From contig JABIWD010000050.1 of assembly GCA_018701105.1 (NCBI GenBank), positions 1-44,943 on the forward strand: a DNA stretch of 44,943 nucleotides. Direction: 5' to 3'. Made by a program: the position numbers and the translations under genes. How positions within the stretch are numbered: the stretch's first letter is position 1; each line of letters opens with the position of its first letter. Shown here in pieces: positions 17,089-24,059 of this stretch. The notes beneath the pieces are model-generated. The model searched no databases. It worked only from the letters and a program-made list of their open reading frames with translations, and was not told the origin of the DNA. The stretch comes from Candidatus Uhrbacteria bacterium (lineage in GTDB: Bacteria; Patescibacteriota; Patescibacteriia; UBA9934; UBA11717).

Positions 17089-17195
17089 TCGTCGTCAAGA
17101 GATACGGGACGAATGTAAACGGTAAGAACTCACAGAGTAAGGCTGAAATTCATAAGTAGTCCGTATCAACCAAGAGCCCTTAGGGGCTCTTTTGT
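17089..17195 (+). ncRNA. Candidate small structured RNA (~105 nt)
   Basis: A promoter at 17054 and a strong terminator at 17172-17195 bracket ~105 bases with no usable ORF. GATACGG at 17101-17107 pairs with CCGTATC at 17161-17167, extended by two pairs past a bulged G. It encloses ~50 bases with a small CTC-aca-GAG hairpin. I cannot match it to 6S, SRP, tmRNA, RNase P or a riboswitch class. It could instead be a leader of xth (start 17213) ended by an attenuator. Confidence 0.4.
17172..17195 (+). terminator. Terminator of the small RNA, upstream of xth
   Basis: AAGAGCCC-tta-GGGGCTCTTTTGTG. Confidence 0.85.
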
Positions 17196-17212
17196 GTTAT
17201 TCTGGCAATATT

Positions 17213-18016
17213 ATGAAAACAGACATCAAAATCATCTCATGGAACGTAAACGGTATTCGCGCCGTTATCCGCAAGGAAGCCTTTGCCCCCTTTATAAAGA
17301 AGCACGAGCCGGATATCCTTTGCCTGCAGGAAACAAAAGCAATGAAAGGGCAGGCCGTGATAGACCTTCCAGAGTATGAGGAAATCTGGAACTCGGCAGA
17401 ACGCAAGGGTTATGCTGGTACCGCGATATTTACAAAAATCAAACCCATAAAAGTTACCTTCAACTTACCTGACATAAAGGAAGGGGCGATGGAAGACTCG
17501 TTCGGTGACACTATGAAGGAAGGAAGAGTGATAACAGCCGAGTTCGAGAAGTACTTTCTTGTAACTGTTTACACTCCAAACTCAAAACGGTCTCTCGAAC
17601 GCCTACAGTATCGCCACGAGGTCTGGGATCCTGCTTTCTTGAAGCATATAAAGAAGCTTGAAAAGGAAAAGCCCGTGGTAATGTGCGGTGACCTTAACGT
17701 CGCACACAAAGAGATCGACCTCGCACGCCCTAAAGACAACAAAAAGAATGCAGGGTTCACGCCAGAGGAACGAGAGGGCTGTGACAACATCGTAAACCAC
17801 GGGTTCATCGACACATTCCGACTCAAGCACCCAGACGCAGAAGGCGAGTACTCATGGTGGAGCAATTTTCAAAACTCAAGAGCAAAGAATGTGGGGTGGA
17901 GGATAGATTATTTCTTTGCATCGAGTACGCTCGAGTCTAATGTGAGCGACGCGTACATCCTTCAAGAGGTGATGGGGTCGGATCACGCACCAGTTGGAGT
18001 TGAGTTGAAGATCTAA
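17213..18016 (+). CDS. xth: Exodeoxyribonuclease III / AP endonuclease
   Basis: 267 aa. The exonuclease-endonuclease-phosphatase fold is complete: KIISWNVNGIRA at the start, DILCLQETKA with the metal-binding Glu, VTVYTPNSK, VVMCGDLNVAHKEIDLA with catalytic Asp-Asn, WRIDYFFAS and the terminal GSDHAPVGVEL with catalytic His. It incises abasic sites in base-excision repair. ATG 17213 gives the standard N-terminus. It may be transcribed by read-through from the small-RNA promoter, since no other promoter is seen between the terminator and the start. A bidirectional terminator follows. Confidence 0.94.
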   Translation: MKTDIKIISWNVNGIRAVIRKEAFAPFIKKHEPDILCLQETKAMKGQAVIDLPEYEEIWNSAERKGYAGTAIFTKIKPIKVTFNLPDIKEGAMEDSFGDTMKEGRVITAEFEKYFLVTVYTPNSKRSLERLQYRHEVWDPAFLKHIKKLEKEKPVVMCGDLNVAHKEIDLARPKDNKKNAGFTPEEREGCDNIVNHGFIDTFRLKHPDAEGEYSWWSNFQNSRAKNVGWRIDYFFASSTLESNVSDAYILQEVMGSDHAPVGVELKI

Positions 18017-18020
18017 GTAC

Positions 18021-18050
18021 AAAAAAACACGCCATGAAGGCGTGTTTTTG
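18021..18050. terminator. Bidirectional terminator between xth and the Smr gene
   Basis: AAAACACGCC-atga-AGGCGTGTTTTT. Confidence 0.9.
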
Positions 18051-18056
18051 ATTTAA

Positions 18057-18362
18057 CTACTTTCTCACAACGACAGCATGCGTCACTCCCGACGCACGAG
18101 ACCCAGGCGCAGCACGATACGCTTCCACATAGTCGTGAGTCTCCAGGTGAGCACGAACCGCTGCTCGCAATTTTCCAGTTCCATCGCCATGAACAATCCT
18201 AACCGACGCTTCACCCGCCATCATAGCCTCATCTATCACCGCATCAACCTCCCGCAAAGCCTCCGGCACGAACATCCCGTGTAGGTCCGCTGGTATGATG
18301 GCGTCATCAAGCTCGGCGGCGAGTAATATTGAGTCGAAGTCTTGCTTAGTTCGTTTTTTCAT
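18057..18362 (-). CDS. Smr-domain protein
   Basis: 101 aa, almost entirely an Smr (small MutS-related) domain: PADLHGMFVPEALREVDAVI carries the DLHG motif and VRIVHGDGTGKLRAAVRAHL the HGxGxGxLR motif. Smr domains nick DNA or RNA; stand-alone forms act in RNA quality control (E. coli SmrB cleaves mRNA at collided ribosomes). This protein has no MutS part and is too short for extra domains. It lies downstream of tRNA-His on the same strand, separated by a hairpin, and shares a terminator with xth. The substrate is unproven. Confidence 0.9.
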   Translation of the reverse strand: MKKRTKQDFDSILLAAELDDAIIPADLHGMFVPEALREVDAVIDEAMMAGEASVRIVHGDGTGKLRAAVRAHLETHDYVEAYRAAPGSRASGVTHAVVVRK

Positions 18363-18385
18363 GACAGTAGTTTACCAAACAAACA

Positions 18386-18432
18386 AAAAACCCGACATCA
18401 TCGACACCGGTAGCGAAAAGGTGTCTCGTCGA
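18386..18432 (-). terminator. Probable terminator of tRNA-His
   Basis: Minus strand CGAC-GA-GACACC pairs with GGTGTC...GTCG, then GGGTTTTTTG. The stem is interrupted, so moderate confidence. Confidence 0.55.
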
Positions 18433-18441
18433 GTTTCTTGC

Positions 18442-18517
18442 TGGGGCGGCTAACGGGAATCGAACCCGTAATACTGGTACCACAAACCAGTGTGATAACC
18501 GTTTCACCATAGCCGCC
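18442..18517 (-). tRNA. tRNA-His(GUG)
   Basis: Minus strand cloverleaf with acceptor GCGGCTA/TAGCCGC, encoded G at position -1 opposite C73 (the identity element of tRNA-His), and an encoded CCA. The D-stem is GTGA/TCAC, the anticodon arm CTGGT-TTGTGGT-ACCAG gives GTG, and the T-arm is ACGGG-TTCGATT-CCCGT. No intron. Confidence 0.95.
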
Positions 18518-18533
18518 ATGGTTATGCGAAGGG

Positions 18534-18562
18534 ATACTAGCATATATATGATCTTGTTTCAA
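18534..18562 (-). promoter_or_regulatory. Promoter of tRNA-His
   Basis: Minus strand TTGAAA (18562-18557), 17-base spacer, TAGTAT (18539-18534). Confidence 0.75.
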
Positions 18563-18583
18563 GGGAGGCGTCATATTTATCAT

Positions 18584-18702
18584 TTTCAATTTTGCAATTC
18601 GGCAATTTTCAATTTAATGTAGATCTTTTGTTGAATCTAGAAAACAATTAATAACTCTTCTATAAATTGCAAAATTGCCGAATTGCCGAATTGAAAATTT
18701 GT
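18584..18702. repeat. AT-rich AATTCGGC/GCCGAATT inverted repeats
   Basis: TTGCAATTCGGCAATTTTC at 18592-18610 faces GCAAAATTGCCGAATTGCCG at about 18669-18688. Similar words recur near 25012-25048 and 34481-34511, always between genes. Otherwise this ~160-base stretch before the ABC gene holds no gene. Confidence 0.6.
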
Positions 18703-18723
18703 TTTTTCTGCTATAATCCCCCC

Positions 18724-20493
18724 ATGACTGAACGGCAAAAAATCTGGGCGATGTTGAAGCCCTCATATGCGAAAGCGAAGTGGCCATATACGGCCTCTAT
18801 CTTTATTACTGTTCTCGTGTCGATCGCGCTCGTTCTTGAGCCTGTGGTCTATGGACGGATGGTAGATATCGTAATCAACGCCCTGACGATCAACGATACT
18901 TCACAACTCTTTCAAGATATAACGTTGCTACTCGCGGCGTGGATCGGAATCTTCCTCTTTAACACACTGTTCGGAATGCTGGCCCGCTACCTGAGCTGGT
19001 TCGGAACCAATAAAGCATCGGAAGACTTTGCGAACAAGTCGACATCGAACATGTTGCTCTGGAGCCAACAGAGATTTGCAAATATTCCAGCAGGAAAACT
19101 CATCCGCACTTTCGATGAAGCGTGGAGTGCGACTCACCGTGCGCCGGGAGCGTTCATGAACAACATTCTACCGACTTCATTCTCGTTCATCGCAGTGCTC
19201 GTGGTTGGACTCTACATTAACTGGCAGCTGACATTGGTTTCTCTCACCATGTTGCCGGTCGCTGTACTGATGGGTCTCTACTCATGGAAGCGTGCAGAGC
19301 CAAAGCAAAGAAAAGTGTTTAACGGATGGAGCGCGCTGTCACGACACATCGGAGAAACCGTTAACAATGTAACGACGATCCAGAACTACGCGCAGGAGGG
19401 ACAGAGAGAGCAGGGTCTGTCGAAGAAAATGCACAAGGTAATTAAGAACCAACTCAACCTAAATGTTTTCTGGGCGATCTTTCACAGCATAGGAAGCTCG
19501 CTCAACCTCATAGGTCGAGTGATCGTCTTCCTTGCCGGTGTATACCTTGTATCAAACGGAACGATTACGCTTGGAGTCCTCATTACGTTCCTCGGACTCA
19601 TTACATTCCTCCTTTCACCGGTACAATACGTGATTGCCGACGCTCTCCCACAGCTTTCAAAGAACTGGGCGGCGTTCCAAGCTATTGCTGAACTACAAAG
19701 TGTGGAGAACGATGTGCAAGAAGCGGAGGATGCTATTGAGATGACGAGCGTTGTAGGTGACATTGAACTCAACAACATCCACTTCAACTATCAGGACCAG
19801 ACAAAGCCAACGTTAAAAGGACTCGACCTCAGAATTCCGGATGGAAGCAGCTGTGCGTTGGTTGGACCAAGTGGTGCAGGAAAGACGACGCTGATCAAAT
19901 TGATGAACCGAGCGGTAGACGCAACGAAAGGCGAGGTGCTGCTCGACGGTAAAAACATCAAGCGCTACAAGCTCAAGTCGCTGCGGTCAAAGATAGGCGT
20001 CGTCTCCCAAGACACACTCCTATTCCACGACACGGTAATGAACAACATCAGGTTTGTGAGACCAAGCGCTACAAGAGACGAGGTTATTGAAGCTTGTAGA
20101 CGAGCTGAGGCTCACACGTTCATAAACGCGCTCCCAAAAAAGTACCGATCAATCGTCGGAGAGCGTGGTGTGAAGTTGTCAGGAGGGGAGAGACAAAGAA
20201 TCGCACTCGCTCGCATCTTCTTGGCAGATCCTCCGATACTTGTGCTGGATGAATCGACAAGTGCGCTTGATTCTGAGACCGAGCACAAGCTACAGGCGAC
20301 GTTGCGGAAGGTCATGAAAGGACGAACGACGATCTTGATCGCACATAGGTTGTCTACGATATACCTTGCAGATCAGATAGTCGTGATGAAGGATGGAAAG
20401 ATCGCAGACAGAGGAACGCACGCAGAGCTCATGAAGAAAGGTGGACTCTACGACAGGCTTTGGAACCTTCAAGCTGGTGGATATATAAAATAG
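18724..20493 (+). CDS. ABC exporter, fused membrane and ATPase domains
   Basis: 589 aa from ATG 18724; the longer frame begins in AT-rich repeat DNA. The N-terminal half has about six membrane helices (for example SIFITVLVSIALVLEPVVYG and FIAVLVVGLYINWQLTLVSL). The nucleotide-binding half shows Walker A GPSGAGKTT (~380), Q-loop VVSQDTLLFHDT, signature LSGGERQRIALAR (~484), Walker B ILVLDEST (~504) and the H-loop IAHRLST. This is the half-transporter type IV exporter architecture (MsbA/LmrA-like), acting as a dimer. The substrate (lipid, drug or peptide) cannot be inferred. It is monocistronic, with a terminator directly after the stop. Confidence 0.93.
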   Translation: MTERQKIWAMLKPSYAKAKWPYTASIFITVLVSIALVLEPVVYGRMVDIVINALTINDTSQLFQDITLLLAAWIGIFLFNTLFGMLARYLSWFGTNKASEDFANKSTSNMLLWSQQRFANIPAGKLIRTFDEAWSATHRAPGAFMNNILPTSFSFIAVLVVGLYINWQLTLVSLTMLPVAVLMGLYSWKRAEPKQRKVFNGWSALSRHIGETVNNVTTIQNYAQEGQREQGLSKKMHKVIKNQLNLNVFWAIFHSIGSSLNLIGRVIVFLAGVYLVSNGTITLGVLITFLGLITFLLSPVQYVIADALPQLSKNWAAFQAIAELQSVENDVQEAEDAIEMTSVVGDIELNNIHFNYQDQTKPTLKGLDLRIPDGSSCALVGPSGAGKTTLIKLMNRAVDATKGEVLLDGKNIKRYKLKSLRSKIGVVSQDTLLFHDTVMNNIRFVRPSATRDEVIEACRRAEAHTFINALPKKYRSIVGERGVKLSGGERQRIALARIFLADPPILVLDESTSALDSETEHKLQATLRKVMKGRTTILIAHRLSTIYLADQIVVMKDGKIADRGTHAELMKKGGLYDRLWNLQAGGYIK

Positions 20494-20518
20494 AGCGCTT
20501 TACGGCGTTCTATTTTTG
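20489..20518 (+). terminator. Terminator of the ABC exporter gene
   Basis: ATAGAGCGC-ttta-GGCGTTCTAT with one unpaired base, then TTTTTG. Confidence 0.8.
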
Positions 20519-20548
20519 TATTAAGGTTTGATTCAGACGGGAGGGAAT

Positions 20549-21076
20549 ATGTTCATTAGAGCATTCGTACATGAGGATTGCCCAAGCGCAATAGTTCGAT
20601 GGCTGAAAGTCGTGAGGGTCAGGTTCCTGACGCTCGATGGTGAGGAAGAGCACGGTCGGATAGTACTGGATCGTCGTCTGGCAGCTGACGTGGAGAATGT
20701 CTTCGAGCTGGCGTTCAGGCTCAGGTACCCGATCCACAGCGTTGTTCCGATCAACGTGTACGACTGGGACGATGACTTGTCCATGTCGGCGAACAACAGT
20801 TCCGGTCACAACTACCGGTTCATTGCCGGAACGACCGAGCTGTCGTTTCATGCGTACGGCATGGCGATCGACATCAACCCGCTGTGGAACCCCATGGTTC
20901 TGCACGGCAAGATGTTCCCGGCATGTGGAATCCAGAATCCGGATCATCCCGGAACGCTGACCGCTGACCACCCGATCGTTCTGCGCTTCAAGGAACTCGG
21001 CTGGACCTGTGGAATCGACTGGCAAGAGCCCTTCGACCCGCACCACTTCCAGAAAGACGTCCGTGCCGCCATCTAG
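20549..21076 (+). CDS. M15-family D-alanyl-D-alanine-type peptidase
   Basis: 175 aa from ATG 20549, which has GGGAGGG just upstream. The zinc-peptidase motif SFHAYGMAIDIN places ligands at His101 and Asp108, and DPHHF supplies the third ligand at about His166, preceded by the Asp-Trp-Gln-Glu segment. This matches M15 peptidases (VanY, CwlK, phage L-Ala-D-Glu endopeptidases) that cut peptide stems of cell-wall peptidoglycan. No signal peptide is visible, unusual for a wall enzyme unless released by lysis as in phage endolysins. It is GC-rich with its own terminator, whose stem overlaps the stop codon. Phage or horizontal origin is inference. Confidence 0.82.
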   Translation: MFIRAFVHEDCPSAIVRWLKVVRVRFLTLDGEEEHGRIVLDRRLAADVENVFELAFRLRYPIHSVVPINVYDWDDDLSMSANNSSGHNYRFIAGTTELSFHAYGMAIDINPLWNPMVLHGKMFPACGIQNPDHPGTLTADHPIVLRFKELGWTCGIDWQEPFDPHHFQKDVRAAI

Positions 21077-21090
21077 GCGGTGCTTTTTTT
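21064..21090 (+). terminator. Terminator of the M15 peptidase gene
   Basis: GCCGCC-atcta-GGCGGTGC then TTTTTTT. The loop contains the TAG stop codon. Confidence 0.85.
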
Positions 21091-21104
21091 GATACAATGG
21101 TGTC

Positions 21105-22886
21105 ATGAATGGAAGACTAAGAAAACGAGAAGGTCACGAGCTGGCTCCAGAGGTGATCGTTCCACAAATAAGCACCGAAGCGCCAGAAGATCCACCGGAA
21201 TCTTACAAAGAAAAACGTGAGCGGCTTTTAGATGTGTTAAGCGCAAGAGTTGAGATTTTCGAAGGTGTATATGCAGACATCATGGCGCTGGAGCCTGACA
21301 TGAGCTCTCTCACATCTCACTTTCACTTTGATGAGCTCGTAGAAAAGTGGACCGCACAATTTCCAGAAGCAGCACGTAAGACTCTTGAACGAGCCGCAGT
21401 TGCAAAAATAGAAAACTTGCCCACCAATCCCTTAGACCCTGATTTCGATCCCATTGCAAATGACGCAGAGGCCACGGCTCTCCAGTCTGTCAGAGAACTG
21501 ATCATGACCATGAGGAGGAAATATGCAGTCGTAGATGCTATGCGTATAAAACCGGAACATCTGCAAGCATCAGTAGACAGGTACCTCAAACACCACAAAT
21601 TAAACCGTACTGACCTGGTTCGCATAGACGTGAATACTACCGATGTCTCACTCGTTTTCTCAGAAGAAGTGGTTCTGCTCAACAGAAAAGATGTTGGAGG
21701 GTTTCACGCCAATGACTCGGTCTTCCTTGTTACAAAAGATTTCGGAGTACACACGGCCAACGTTGTTAGGCACGAGCGGATACACAATGTGATGGATGGA
21801 GTTAAACCTATTTCAGACAGAACCCTAGAACCCAAGAAACATTTTCAAGATCTCGCGCGGCAATCTCCAGATAGTCACATTCAAATTGATCAAGAAACGC
21901 GTGACCATTACGCACTAAAAGAACTTAACCCCATAGAGCTTTTTGATTCTCTTCATGAAGAGATCCTTGCTGAACTTGAAATCGCAGAACGTAAAGATTT
22001 CAATCGGTGGTGGCACACTGTCCCCAATGAGCACGGTGTTATCCAGGCAGACCTTTCGACGGCTCAAAGATACGTTAACGAGTTTGTTGAGTTTGCAGAA
22101 GAAAAAGCAGCGGCAGGTCCAAGAAAAACTCAAGCAATGCAGGACCAGTGGCAAACTGTCGCAGACGGTTTCAAATCACGGTGGAATAAAATGGTTTCAA
22201 ATCTTGTAGAAACAACTACGGCAGCCAGAGGCGTTGGCCCTGACGCGACCGAGTTCGTGCATATGGCATTCGTTGCGCTAAAGCCAAGTCAGTACAGACA
22301 CGTCAATAAACTTCTGGAACGCAAGTACGGGAAGGAGGTAATAGATGCGGGGCGGGTAATTGCGAGCATCAACAACGGCCAGCCTCAGTCACTCCCCGAA
22401 TTAAACAATGCGTTCATAACTCTGAACTTAACACCGGATGAAGATCAGAGAAAAGCTGTTCACAACGAGGCGATGTACCAGGCACAGCACGCATCGGCCC
22501 TACCTGACACAGATAGCGTGAGGAAGTTACTGCAGGACACGGATGAGATCTACGCCACTATGGGCATAGAACCACTGGCTGAAATCAGCATTGTAGCAAT
22601 ATGGAGTGACTACCTCTACGAGCGGGTAGTCTCGGTCGGCTTCGATGACGAAGTCCTTGACCCAGCGTTACTCGATGTAGACATGTCAGAGAAGGATATA
22701 AAACAAGTTGTTACAGAGGCGCTGCAAGACGTTATCTTCCACGAGATGGCTGATCTAGAAACCCTTTCAGACCTCAGACACAAACCACTTTGGAAGATCG
22801 TCACTCACTACGGCCTCGAATATGTCGCAAAGCATTTATTTGCAGAACGGATGGCCATAGACGCAGAAGAAAAAGACGCCGCATAA
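21105..22886 (+). CDS. Predicted zinc metalloprotease-like protein with HExxH motif
   Basis: 593 aa, soluble, no signal peptide, mostly helical and acidic. The only motif I recognise is VVRHERIHNVMDG with HERIH at residues 223-227, the HExxH signature of zinc metallopeptidases. A possible third ligand lies in LHEEILAELEIAERKDF (~280-300). The preceding segment (VSLVFSEEVVLLN, SVFLVTKDFGVHTANVV) looks like the beta-strand edge that flanks an active-site helix. The C-terminal half is helical with no further motif. Composition is close to core genes, unlike the adjacent M15 unit. I do not recognise the family; protease activity is inference from the motif. It starts 29 bases after the upstream stop and has its own terminator. 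Confidence 0.6.
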   Translation: MNGRLRKREGHELAPEVIVPQISTEAPEDPPESYKEKRERLLDVLSARVEIFEGVYADIMALEPDMSSLTSHFHFDELVEKWTAQFPEAARKTLERAAVAKIENLPTNPLDPDFDPIANDAEATALQSVRELIMTMRRKYAVVDAMRIKPEHLQASVDRYLKHHKLNRTDLVRIDVNTTDVSLVFSEEVVLLNRKDVGGFHANDSVFLVTKDFGVHTANVVRHERIHNVMDGVKPISDRTLEPKKHFQDLARQSPDSHIQIDQETRDHYALKELNPIELFDSLHEEILAELEIAERKDFNRWWHTVPNEHGVIQADLSTAQRYVNEFVEFAEEKAAAGPRKTQAMQDQWQTVADGFKSRWNKMVSNLVETTTAARGVGPDATEFVHMAFVALKPSQYRHVNKLLERKYGKEVIDAGRVIASINNGQPQSLPELNNAFITLNLTPDEDQRKAVHNEAMYQAQHASALPDTDSVRKLLQDTDEIYATMGIEPLAEISIVAIWSDYLYERVVSVGFDDEVLDPALLDVDMSEKDIKQVVTEALQDVIFHEMADLETLSDLRHKPLWKIVTHYGLEYVAKHLFAERMAIDAEEKDAA

Positions 22887-22900
22887 AGCGACGTCTTTTC
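22870..22900. terminator. Terminator between the HExxH gene and the slipin gene
   Basis: AAAAGACGCCGC-ataaa-GCGACGTCTTTT. The stem spans the stop codon of the HExxH gene and can serve both strands. Confidence 0.8.
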
Positions 22901-22914
22901 TATTTCAAAACCTC

Positions 22915-23685
22915 TTACTTCTTTTTTACAATATCTCCCACCGCCTCAAACGCTCGCAGTATCTCCAGCGGTATCGCGAAGATAACTGTGTTTGACTGGT
23001 CAGACGACAAGTCGTTGAGCGTACTCAACGTTCGCAAGTGCAGCGCACCCGTTGTCTTGCTCAAAGTCTCGGCAGCAATCTGCAAGTTCTCCGCAGCCTG
23101 CACCTCACCCTCGGCCTTGATCACAACAGAACGTCGCTCTCGCTCGGCTTCAGCCTGCTTACCAATCACGCGCTTCATGTCTTCTGGAAGCGTGACGTCC
23201 TTTAGCTCCACATTGTCCACACTGATTCCCCATGGGTCAGTCAACGAGTCGACGATGTCCTTGATCTTTCTAGATGCCTGCTCACGATTCTGCAGCAACT
23301 CGTCCAACTCCATCTCTCCAACAACGTTTCGCATAGTTGTCTGAGCAAGCTGGCTCACAGCAAACCGGTAATTCTCAACTTCGATAACAGCCTTACCTGC
23401 ATCCTTCACCTTATAGTAGATAACGGCGTTGATGCGAGCAGAGATGTTGTCCTTCGTAATCGCTTCCTGGTCAGGCACGTCTACCGCCTTCACACGAATG
23501 TCGACTTTACGCATCGACTCGATGATAGGAAGAACGATTCTCCAACCTGGTTGCTTAGTTCCTACAAACTTTCCGAGACGAAACTTAACTCCTCGCTGAT
23601 ACTCGTTCACCTGACGGATCGAAATCAACAAAACGAAGATGACAACCGGCCCAAGTGAGAAAAACAATGTAAATATTGCTTCCAT
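22915..23685 (-). CDS. Slipin / band 7 (SPFH) membrane protein
   Basis: 256 aa. An N-terminal membrane hairpin or helix (FTLFFSLGPVVIFVLLISI) precedes the SPFH domain: VNEYQRGVKFRLGKFVGTKQPGW, RVKAVDVPDQEAITKDNISA, DAVIYYKV-type segment, VVGEMELDELLQNRE and WGISVDNVELKDVTLPEDMKR. An Ala/Glu-rich coiled coil follows (EAERERRSVVIKAEGEVQAA). Slipins (stomatin-like) form membrane rings and often pair with an NfeD protease partner, which is not present here. Its promoter shares a 20-bp palindrome with the tRNA-Arg promoter. Confidence 0.93.
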   Translation of the reverse strand: MEAIFTLFFSLGPVVIFVLLISIRQVNEYQRGVKFRLGKFVGTKQPGWRIVLPIIESMRKVDIRVKAVDVPDQEAITKDNISARINAVIYYKVKDAGKAVIEVENYRFAVSQLAQTTMRNVVGEMELDELLQNREQASRKIKDIVDSLTDPWGISVDNVELKDVTLPEDMKRVIGKQAEAERERRSVVIKAEGEVQAAENLQIAAETLSKTTGALHLRTLSTLNDLSSDQSNTVIFAIPLEILRAFEAVGDIVKKK

Positions 23686-23709
23686 ATATAGATGTTAATG
23701 ATTGTCTAG

Positions 23710-23738
23710 ATCCTAGCCCCTAGCGACCGTTGTGTCAA
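23710..23738 (-). promoter_or_regulatory. Promoter of the slipin gene
   Basis: Minus strand TTGACA (23738-23733), 17-base spacer, TAGGAT (23715-23710). Confidence 0.65.
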
Positions 23739-23748
23739 TTGACACAAC
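23729..23748. promoter_or_regulatory. 20-bp perfect palindrome joining two divergent -35 boxes
   Basis: GTTGTGTCAATTGACACAAC. Each half contains TTGACA reading outward, so slipin and tRNA-Arg promoters are back to back with abutting -35 boxes. It could be a repressor or activator operator. Confidence 0.7.
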
Positions 23749-23767
23749 AAGCTTTTCCTGCTATATT
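23739..23767 (+). promoter_or_regulatory. Promoter of the tRNA-Arg(UCU) transcript
   Basis: TTGACA, exactly 17 bases, TATATT. Predicted start near 23774, about 122 bases upstream of the tRNA. Confidence 0.85.
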
Positions 23768-23777
23768 CCAGTGTGAG

Positions 23778-23890
23778 CGCAGCGAAATGGATGAGATTTG
23801 CGTGAAGGCCCGAGGAGCGAAGTAAGTAGTATCTTTATACTACGTCGAGCACCGCAGGGACTGAACGCAAAGGTCGCCATTTCGCCAGCG
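23778..23890 (+). ncRNA. Rod-like hairpin leader upstream of tRNA-Arg(UCU)
   Basis: Nested perfect stems: GCGAAATGG (23782-23790) with CCATTTCGC (23877-23885); TTTGCGT (23797-23803) with ACGCAAA (23865-23871); and an apical hairpin GTAGTAT-cttt-ATACTAC (23826-23843). A further CCC/GGG pair (23809-23811 with 23857-23859) lies between. Together they form a ~110-nt rod. There is no ribosome site or ORF. It is either a processed leader or an independent RNA cut off by RNase P. Confidence 0.6.
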
Positions 23891-23895
23891 AACGC

Positions 23896-23972
23896 GCCTT
23901 GGTAGCTCAACTGGATAGAGCAGGAGGGTTCTAACCTCAAGGTTGCAGGTTCGAGTCCTGCCCGAGGCACCA
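23896..23972 (+). tRNA. tRNA-Arg(UCU)
   Basis: Acceptor GCCTTGG/CCGAGGC with one T-G wobble, discriminator A and encoded CCA. The D-arm is GCTC/GAGC with GG in the loop, the anticodon loop GTTCTAA carries TCT (reads AGA), and the T-arm is GCAGG-TTCGAGT-CCTGC. The outermost anticodon-stem pair is G-A. The adjacent downstream hairpin TCGATCGC/GCGATCGA (~23986-24014) may aid 3' processing. Confidence 0.95.
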
Positions 23973-24026
23973 CCGAGTTTAGGTCGATCGCTTATGCAAC
24001 ACCGGCGATCGAGATGAATTCGGTAG

Positions 24027-24056
24027 CAAAAAAATCAGCGCAAGCTGATTTTTCTG
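24027..24056. terminator. Bidirectional terminator between tRNA-Arg and the Xer gene
   Basis: AAAAATCAGC-gcaa-GCTGATTTTT. Confidence 0.92.
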
Positions 24057-24059
24057 TTT

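Noticed and set aside
23761-23973. Minus-strand ORF reading MVPRAGLEPATLRLEP across the tRNA
   Set aside because: It is the antisense of tRNA-Arg and its leader, a classic annotation artefact.
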